Positions 1-5,630 of a stretch of 7,165 nt of DNA are shown piece after piece (the first letter of the stretch is position 1; every line of letters begins with the position of its first letter). The notes below the pieces were generated by a model. That model ran no database searches, was not told the origin of the DNA, and saw only the letters and a program-made list of their open reading frames with translations. Both the position numbers and the translations under genes were made by a program. Origin of the DNA: an uncultured Lachnospiraceae bacterium (GTDB lineage: Bacteria; Bacillota; Clostridia; Lachnospirales; Lachnospiraceae); assembly GCA_947177925.1 (NCBI GenBank), contig CAMWWJ010000171.1:1-7165 (forward strand), read 5' to 3'.

Positions 1-3000
1 TTTCAATGCTTGGTAAAAAGGTTCATATAGCGTCTTTGCAACCAAGGGATTATGGCTATGTTCCATTAAATTTTCTAAATATTTTTCTAACTCTTTAAGT
101 GTATCAAATTTTCCATCCTCAGAAGCATTGAATGCTCCATCCACCCAGTAAATTGTTGGATACTTTTCTTTCAGATTACTCCCCAACCTACAGAGACGCC
201 CAAAAACCTGCTCAATTACCACAAATAGCGACGCAATCGCATCTGTCTTCATCTCCTCCGGCAAATCCGACAAACTACCCTTCGTACCATTCAACTTAGC
301 GTATCGTTCAAATGCCTCTTTTCTCATTTGATCCATTACATCAATTCTATTCCTATAATTCAATTCCGTATAATGATTCATAATATAGCCGTTTACTCTT
401 TGAACATAAACATTATAATCACTCGGATCCACCATAGGTCTGACCAAAAACATCACAGTATCAAACCATGCATTACCGGATATATCCACAATATTATATC
501 CTCTTTCAATAACGCACGCTGGTGCTATTAAAATCCCTTCATTAAAACTTGTGATATCCCTCCTTTGCAAACCATTATCAAAATTGTTTCCTTCCAACTC
601 ACCACTGTCAGACTTTAAATACCACACTTCATAATCTGATTCATGTTTTCTTAATATTTTTTCGACAGCCTTATATGCCACCTTGCACTGTTCATAACTA
701 TTTACAATCAGAAGAAGCTTTTCATCCCGTTTTGCACACTTAATAATCTTCTTCTCATTTTCTTCTATCAGATTTTTTAAATTTTGGTTTTTCAATTCTG
801 GTTTCGTTCCCGAAACACATGTAGTACTCTTTAAATTTATTATTCTGGTATTAGCAATATAATCCCGTTTTGCTTGTTCTGCTTCAATCACATAATCTAC
901 TTTATCTCCTATGTGGTATCTTTCAGAACCAGGCATATACCCTGTTCCAGACATTAATAGTGTATTTGCCCCTAATGCTTTTCCATTATTATCTAGTACA
1001 AGATATGGCATTCTTAACGCCAACGCACGTCCAAGCGCAAATTGCTTTTTTATATACATTTCGTCATCTCTAACTTCAATTGCAAGAGTATTTCCAACAG
1101 GCGCATTAGGCATAAACTTCTGTTGAGTACGAAGATTTCTATTTAATATTTCTCTAAGTTCGATCGGAACATCTGACATACTTTCTACCAAACCAGAAAG
1201 TTCTCTATATAACTGTTCAAAAGCTATTACTTTTAATATAAATAACAGTTTCTTTAAGATGCCTGCTTCCAATGTTTCAAGCACCGCTTTTATTTCTGCA
1301 ATTTTTGATTCTATTTTTTCCGGCTCAACTTCCGTTCCATAACCAACAATCTCAGCTATTTTTTGTATCATATACGAAATGGATATTTCTCCAGTCTCTG
1401 CAATATTCAACAACTCAACTTCTTTAATATCGCCTTTTTTAATTGACTGTGGCTTTAACAATCCATAAAATACATTCCAAATAATTATCGGAATACCCCT
1501 CCTCGTTTTTGAATTTGGATCCAATTTATTAAGCAGTGACATCGCAGAAAAACTCTTTAAATCACTTTCGCTCCAACCTGTTTTATACGCACTTATTTCA
1601 GAACTAATGGATATCATCAGATACTCAAATTTATCTAACTTTAATATAACTTCCTGTTCATCCTTATTACTCTCCCTTTTATTTTTTAGTCCACTGTTCT
1701 TATACTCAAAACGATACCCACTATTTTTTGTTAAATAATCATTTACTGCTAACATAGGCGCAAATACATTATCTAACGAACATACAACACTATCAACTTC
1801 ATCCATGATAACAAGGTCAAAATTTGTAATCGCATATTGTAAAAAGTTTTCCTTTTCAACACCAAACGTACAATAGCATAATCCTTCCAACGTAGTAATA
1901 ACAATATCTGCACTCTTCATTTTTCTATCATTCAAAGTTCTTGGACATATATCAAAATATTGACACACATATGTCTTTTTTGAAACATTATTCATTGCAT
2001 TTTTTAGAGATACACAAGGTTCCTGTCCATATTTAATAATTTCAGCACTTTCACTAATTATCGCATTTAGCAAGCACGGTTGCTGCAGGGTTTCTGAAAC
2101 ATACTCTGGTAAATAATCCATACCACGCATTTGATTATCAATATGTCTACCTCTTCCATAATTTCCAATTAAAGTACACACCTCGTAATCTAATTTCTTT
2201 AATAACTCTGCTTTTTTTATCACAGCATCTACAGTTGCAAGTACCATAACTATCCTGTACCCACTATCCATAAGCGAAACACTTAATGCATCTGCAAATG
2301 TAGATTTTCCGGCAGCAACTTGTCCAGCCATATTCACTACACCATCGATTTTGTATTCTTGTGCCTTAATTTTTTTACCGGTAGAAACTTCATAAATATT
2401 ATCTTCTAAAGTCTTTCTTCTATAATTCGTTCCTTCTATCACATCCAATTTATCTGCAGCCTGCATTATTTCTTCCATCGAAGTCACCATTGCTCCAGTT
2501 TTACGATGTTTCATTTCATAAATATCATTCTTTATTTTCAGTTGCTCATACTTTATACGTACATCGTTCCCAGTGCTTGTTTTAACCAAATATATATCTC
2601 TAGAATTTGCTCTTTCTTTATTACTTTTAGTTTCCGCTTTTGCTCCATTTAAAAGTGCATCATAATCAGCAATTCTATTCTCATATACAAGCGGAATATC
2701 CGAATTTCTCTTCAAACAATTCTCATCAATAATATACATCGCATTTGCACGATTATTTTGCATTTCATATTCCTTAACTGCATCATGATAAACCTTCGCA
2801 TGACTCATCGTTTTTAATATAACCTTTGCATTCGCAATTAAAAAATTGTCATTAGAAAAAATTCTTTCATATACCACGTCACCACGCGAAAGTATTGTGT
2901 ATAATTTATCTGTATCATTCAGCATACCAATTCTTTCTGCTAGCCGAAATAAAATTTCTAATTCTATAAACTTTATCGAATCAAGGGTAAGTTCCATGCT

Positions 3001-3042
3001 CTCATCCACAATTTTTTTAATATCCTTTATATCTCTCATCAT
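1..3042 (-). CDS. DinG/XPD-like iron-sulphur superfamily 2 helicase of a putative pPIWI-RE cassette (C-terminus off window)
   Basis: The frame is open for 1014 codons from the tandem ATG ATG at 3042 to the window edge, so the C-terminus is missing. Residues 1-230 form a largely helical N-terminal region. Walker A is GQVAAGKST (240-248) and Walker B is VIMDEVD (411-417). Between them lie Cys323, Cys343, Cys360 and Cys366, the place where DinG and XPD helicases bind a 4Fe-4S cluster. A long insert (about 418-690) precedes LLMSGTGYMPGSERYH (695-710). Motif V is around ERGYNI (846-851), followed by FLVRPMVDPSD (865-875). Motif VI is EQVFGRLCRLGS (944-955). From memory, the SGT-(x)n-S-x-RYH and LxRPxxxPxD signatures match helicases of pPIWI-RE three-gene islands; that is recall, not a search. 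Inferred role: ATP-driven unwinding of DNA or R-loops for the partner nuclease and PIWI protein. Translation is probably coupled to the upstream nuclease gene. A generic DinG-like defence helicase is the alternative. Confidence 0.85.
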   Translation of the reverse strand, partial: MMRDIKDIKKIVDESMELTLDSIKFIELEILFRLAERIGMLNDTDKLYTILSRGDVVYERIFSNDNFLIANAKVILKTMSHAKVYHDAVKEYEMQNNRANAMYIIDENCLKRNSDIPLVYENRIADYDALLNGAKAETKSNKERANSRDIYLVKTSTGNDVRIKYEQLKIKNDIYEMKHRKTGAMVTSMEEIMQAADKLDVIEGTNYRRKTLEDNIYEVSTGKKIKAQEYKIDGVVNMAGQVAAGKSTFADALSVSLMDSGYRIVMVLATVDAVIKKAELLKKLDYEVCTLIGNYGRGRHIDNQMRGMDYLPEYVSETLQQPCLLNAIISESAEIIKYGQEPCVSLKNAMNNVSKKTYVCQYFDICPRTLNDRKMKSADIVITTLEGLCYCTFGVEKENFLQYAITNFDLVIMDEVDSVVCSLDNVFAPMLAVNDYLTKNSGYRFEYKNSGLKNKRESNKDEQEVILKLDKFEYLMISISSEISAYKTGWSESDLKSFSAMSLLNKLDPNSKTRRGIPIIIWNVFYGLLKPQSIKKGDIKEVELLNIAETGEISISYMIQKIAEIVGYGTEVEPEKIESKIAEIKAVLETLEAGILKKLLFILKVIAFEQLYRELSGLVESMSDVPIELREILNRNLRTQQKFMPNAPVGNTLAIEVRDDEMYIKKQFALGRALALRMPYLVLDNNGKALGANTLLMSGTGYMPGSERYHIGDKVDYVIEAEQAKRDYIANTRIINLKSTTCVSGTKPELKNQNLKNLIEENEKKIIKCAKRDEKLLLIVNSYEQCKVAYKAVEKILRKHESDYEVWYLKSDSGELEGNNFDNGLQRRDITSFNEGILIAPACVIERGYNIVDISGNAWFDTVMFLVRPMVDPSDYNVYVQRVNGYIMNHYTELNYRNRIDVMDQMRKEAFERYAKLNGTKGSLSDLPEEMKTDAIASLFVVIEQVFGRLCRLGSNLKEKYPTIYWVDGAFNASEDGKFDTLKELEKYLENLMEHSHNPLVAKTLYEPFYQALK

Positions 3043-4170
3043 CTACTTCACTCCAATCAACTTTTTTAATTCTTTCACCCTAAGACATTGTACTTTACCT
3101 GCGCAACTTGCATGGTCATTTATCTGATTCAAATATATTTTAGTTTTATCATCAGGTACAATATATATAAATTCTGCCCCTTCAAGATACTCTCTTGTAT
3201 CATTTATAATCCAATGTGGATGTTCGACATCCTTTGCATCAACTAATAATGTACGTCCATTATTCATTTGTACTTTGAAATCCCAAGTATCATATATTCC
3301 TTCATATTTTCCAGGCCAAAGCGTATACTGCTCCACAGTTCCTATTTCTTTACCAGCTTCCAATATTTCTTTTATTTCTTGTTCTAATCGTCCTGGGTAA
3401 TAAATATTTCGTGCCACAATATCACTCATCACCCATCCTAGACCATGCATTTCAATTTCTATCTTTTTATCAAGCTGTGCATTACACTTTTTTGAAACGC
3501 AAGAAAATACTCCTATTCTATTTTCACGCAACACCATTCCGCAGCGTTTACAACGATATAAACTTGTTCTTGTATTCTTGACATAACACATTCTGAACAA
3601 TTCCGGATATGCTTTTATCAGCTTAGCCTGCTCCTCACTTTGTGTAATCGCATTTTCCGGAATATACACATTCTCTTCACGTTCTAAAAAATGTCTGTTT
3701 TTAACATAATCGCCTTTACAGAGTTCTTCATAAATAAGTTGTCCGTTATATTCGCTTATCTGATCCATCTCATCTTTTGAAGCATGTAACTTACTTTCTG
3801 CCAGCATAATATATCCCTCTTCGGTTATAATAACTTTTCCGTTTCCAGTACCTTCAAGAAGTGCTTCTACATCATAATAACTGGTACTTTCTACAACAGC
3901 ATCTCTATACTTTTCCGGCAAATCATCGATAATTGCTTCAAGCGGGAGTTCAAACATCTTGAATATTTGAAATTCTGTTTCAGGTAAAATTCGTTTTCCA
4001 TCTTTGAATAATTCATATTTCAAATTTAAAAGTGCTCCTATTCCACATGCTTTTGCCAATGCTGGTACAAATCTAGTCTCTACATTTTCCTCAGACATTT
4101 TTTGTCTTCTGTAAACACCTAGAAAGCCGTAATCTATCATTTTACTGAAGTTTTCTAGAAATTCTTTCAT
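3043..4170 (-). CDS. Zinc-finger PD-(D/E)XK nuclease of a putative pPIWI-RE cassette
   Basis: This is a complete 375-aa protein. The ATG at 4170 was chosen because AAAGGGAG sits 6 nt upstream; a TTG at 4194 would lie inside the U-tract of the leader hairpin. The N-terminal part (about 1-200) has no motif I recognise. Cys207, Cys210, Cys224 and Cys229 (CxxC-x13-CxxxxC) look like a zinc ribbon. The C-terminal part (about 255-375) looks like a restriction-endonuclease fold: TWDFKV supplies Asp297, and LLVDAKD supplies Asp311 and Lys313 of the DxK motif. A hydrophobic strand (EFIYIVPD, 333-340) follows. From memory, this WD-(x)n-VDxKD arrangement after a zinc-binding region matches the REase protein of pPIWI-RE islands. 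The inferred role is cleavage of invading nucleic acid, possibly R-loops, with the helicase encoded next to it. It is the first gene after the 4319-4347 promoter. Catalysis and target are inferred. Confidence 0.85.
   Translation of the reverse strand: MKEFLENFSKMIDYGFLGVYRRQKMSEENVETRFVPALAKACGIGALLNLKYELFKDGKRILPETEFQIFKMFELPLEAIIDDLPEKYRDAVVESTSYYDVEALLEGTGNGKVIITEEGYIMLAESKLHASKDEMDQISEYNGQLIYEELCKGDYVKNRHFLEREENVYIPENAITQSEEQAKLIKAYPELFRMCYVKNTRTSLYRCKRCGMVLRENRIGVFSCVSKKCNAQLDKKIEIEMHGLGWVMSDIVARNIYYPGRLEQEIKEILEAGKEIGTVEQYTLWPGKYEGIYDTWDFKVQMNNGRTLLVDAKDVEHPHWIINDTREYLEGAEFIYIVPDDKTKIYLNQINDHASCAGKVQCLRVKELKKLIGVK
3049..3054 (-). promoter_or_regulatory. Ribosome binding site of the helicase gene, inside the upstream gene
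   Basis: GGAGTG lies 6 nt before the ATG at 3042 and falls within the last codons of the nuclease gene. The nuclease stop codon TAG (3043-3045) directly abuts the helicase ATG ATG. This layout implies translational coupling and supports 3042 as the start. Confidence 0.7.
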
Positions 4171-4176
4171 CCATAT

Positions 4177-4184
4177 CTCCCTTT
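4177..4184 (-). promoter_or_regulatory. Ribosome binding site of the nuclease gene
   Basis: AAAGGGAG is spaced 6 nt from the ATG at 4170. It begins only a few bases after the leader U-tract, so a transcript stopping at the hairpin would lack this site. It decides the start in favour of the ATG over the upstream TTG. Confidence 0.75.
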
Positions 4185-4186
4185 CG

Positions 4187-4227
4187 AAAAACAAAAAAGT
4201 TCTATGTATCGGGAAAATACATAGAAC
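4187..4227 (-). terminator. Hairpin plus U-tract in the operon leader (terminator or attenuator)
   Basis: GTTCTATGTAT (4199-4209) and ATACATAGAAC (4217-4227) form a perfect 11-bp inverted repeat with a 7-nt loop. On the minus strand it is followed at once by TTTTTTGTTTTT (4187-4198), the form of an intrinsic terminator. The stem has only three G-C pairs, so termination may be partial. It lies between the promoter at 4319-4347 and the nuclease ribosome binding site. It should therefore either gate transcription into the operon or end a separate short RNA. A DNA operator is possible but less likely, given the U-tract and the distance from the promoter. Confidence 0.7.
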
Positions 4228-4312
4228 GTAATATCGTATAATCTAATCTATATAAGACTAATACATTATAATATGACCACCAACTACGCGCTGATATAAT
4301 TTTCTCGAATAC
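4187..4312 (-). ncRNA. Candidate small RNA or structured leader of the nuclease-helicase operon
   Basis: A transcript from the promoter at 4319-4347 would start near 4312 and, if it stopped at the U-tract, would be about 125 nt long. It matches no riboswitch or RNA family that I recognise. Besides the terminal hairpin, AGUCU and AGAUU (around 4245-4259) can pair over a short loop. A UAUAAU near 4272 can pair with an AUUAUA either upstream or downstream, which are competing AU-rich options. No coding sequence is apparent in it. It may be just an attenuated 5' leader; existence as a separate RNA is inference. Confidence 0.35.
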
Positions 4313-4318
4313 AATTTT

Positions 4319-4347
4319 ATTTTAGCGCACTTAATATCTCTTGTCAA
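4319..4347 (-). promoter_or_regulatory. Sigma-A-type promoter of the nuclease-helicase operon
   Basis: On the minus strand the -35 is TTGACA (4342-4347), a perfect consensus, and the -10 is TAAAAT (4319-4324), with one mismatch to TATAAT. The spacer is exactly 17 nt. The expected start of transcription is near 4312, giving a 5' leader of about 140 nt before the nuclease ATG. The -35 overlaps the in-frame TGA that closes the older reading frame upstream, so the operon begins right at the end of the decayed segment. Confidence 0.8.
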
Positions 4348-4442
4348 TTATTTCTTTGCTTGAGTTTCCGAAGTTTTACCCACAGAAGCCTGATTTCATC
4401 AGCAACATCATAATTAACATTCAAAGAATATCCAAAATACCA
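4344..4442 (-). other. Short in-frame extension after the NERD-HRDC stop codon
   Basis: After the TAA at 4443-4445 the same frame stays open for 32 codons, from WYFGYSLN to KLKQRNN, and closes with a TGA inside the -35 hexamer. I do not recognise the peptide. It could be the original C-terminal tail of the NERD protein behind another nonsense codon, the end of another lost gene, or chance. No terminator is visible here. A 5-bp hairpin around CTGATGAAATCAG is too weak to call. Confidence 0.25.
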
Positions 4443-5459
4443 TTATTTGTGTAACATTTCCAGTATTTTACCGCCGTATTTTTCTACCTTTACATTTCCA
4501 AAACCTGAAATTTCTAAAAGCTCTTCCTTTGTCCGCGGTGATTTTTCAATTAAGTCTACCATTTGTGCATCATTGAAAATGTAATAGGGCTTTATTTTTT
4601 CCTGACGGCTTTGTTCAAGCCGAAACGCTTTCAGCCTACGTATAATCTCTTCTCTGCCATCATTTGAGGGAACGTTCTCTTTTACAGAAACAGTGGGAGC
4701 AGGAACCTGCTGCCTCATTACCTTCTCTTCCATCTGCATACTCATTGCCGCCTCGCCCGCCATTTCTTCATACTTCCTCGCATAGTCTGAGCGCATGGGA
4801 TTATCTTTGGAAAGATAAAACTGCGCAAGGCGAGACATTTCGTCCACTCTCATATTTGCTGATTTCGCCGCTGACTCCGCATCCTGCCCTTTTATGTACG
4901 CAATCAACTGGTCTGCCCGAATAATTTGTTCCTTTATTTCTTTTTTCGCATATTTATAGTTAATGCATGTTTTCGGATTTGTCAGCACCACAATTGGCTT
5001 ATAGGTTTTTGTAAAATACTTCTCGAACAACATTTTGCTCACAAAAATACCCTTTGCACTCAGTCTGACCTCCTTCAAAACCTACATATGTCTTTGATTT
5101 TGCGTAATCGGAGAATAAATGCCCTCCTTAACCCATCTGCCCGAAAGCTCATATGTCCTGATAAAAGCGCCCAAATTGTCCACTTCAATGTTGCCAATCA
5201 GATTTTTACATTCAATTATATAATTATGCTACCGCGTTATCACAATGTAATCAATCTGTGCCGACAATCCATTTATCTCCAAGTAAATGTCGTGCAGAAT
5301 ATACATATCCATGCCGCTGTTCTTTAGCTCATATGCGATGTTGTTTTCCCCGATTTCCCCATAACACGCTATATTTATCTGCTTCTCTATTTTCTTTTTT
5401 ATTTCTCCGTCGGTTCTTTCCAGTAACATCTGCATTTTATTTGTGAAAATGCCCGTATC
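4443..5459 (-). pseudogene. NERD-HRDC protein interrupted by two in-frame TAG codons
   Basis: One continuous frame carries a nuclease-related domain (NERD) followed by a C-terminal HRDC domain. Numbering is from the in-frame ATG at 5435. NERD features are GEIGENNIAYELKNS (about 25-40), AQIDYIVITR just before codon 69, and YIIECKNLIGNIEVDN just after it. IYSPITQNQRHM precedes codon 118. The HRDC domain fills the last 70 or so residues, including PRTKEELLEISGFG. Codon 69 (5229-5231) and codon 118 (5082-5084) are TAG. The first separates the catalytic Asp (QID) from the ExK pair (ECK), so no full NERD domain can be made. No frameshift is needed to join the pieces. No ribosome binding site precedes the 5435 ATG, and a TAA closes the frame at 5460-5462, so the 5' end may also be lost. 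The family is thought to process or bind nucleic acid. Local G+C is higher than in the flanking modules (34 of 60 bases at 4741-4800). Confidence 0.8.
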
Positions 5460-5609
5460 TTATGAATTTTTTATTTTTTGAATCAACTCCAAATCCGCCG
5501 GCAGCCTATCTAGCCAAAAAAACTGCTCGCCACAGAAACTCATGTCATGCTCCTCCATATGTTTCTCTTGGTTAAAGAAGTAAGCAATCCCGCTTGCAGT
5601 ATAAACACT
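5460..5609 (-). pseudogene. C-terminal remnant of an unrecognised gene
   Basis: Between a TAA at 5610-5612 and a TAA at 5460-5462 there is an open 49-codon stretch in the same frame as the NERD pseudogene. It reads through YFFNQEKHMEEHDMSF and FFWLDRLPADLELIQKI. It looks like real protein, but I cannot assign it. ATG codons lie at 5558 and 5543; GGAGGAG (5550-5556) sits 6 nt before the second, so a 27-residue peptide could in principle be translated from 5543. More likely it is the tail of a gene cut by the arrival of the nitrilase module, since it starts only about 20 bases after that gene's stop. Alternatively it is the true N-terminus of the NERD protein behind a third nonsense codon. Nothing else is seen in 5610-5630. 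Confidence 0.35.
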
Positions 5610-5630
5610 TTATTTTTCCACCCGTTAATG

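Noticed and set aside
2846..3127. Plus-strand open frames such as 328-531, 870-1126, 2846-3127, 4664-5446 and 6181-6504
   Set aside because: They lie opposite strongly supported minus-strand coding or pseudogene sequence, show no domain, and look like antisense shadows.
4171..4194. TTG start at 4194 for the nuclease, adding eight residues
   Set aside because: It lies in the U-tract of the leader hairpin and has no ribosome binding site, whereas the ATG at 4170 has AAAGGGAG 6 nt upstream.
4268..4275. Second promoter with a perfect TATAAT inside the leader
   Set aside because: No acceptable -35 lies 16-18 nt upstream and there is no extended -10 TG, so it is probably chance in AT-rich sequence.
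4187..4347. Invertible (phase-variable) promoter bounded by inverted repeats
   Set aside because: The only good inverted repeat is a compact hairpin with a 7-nt loop. No matching copy was seen on the other side of the promoter, and no recombinase gene is in view.
5060..5078. Internal translation restart of the NERD-HRDC remnant after the second TAG, using AAGGAGG
   Set aside because: AAGGAGG is simply the Lys-Glu-Val codons. It follows the TTG at 5078 rather than preceding it, and the only in-frame codon at good spacing is CTG.
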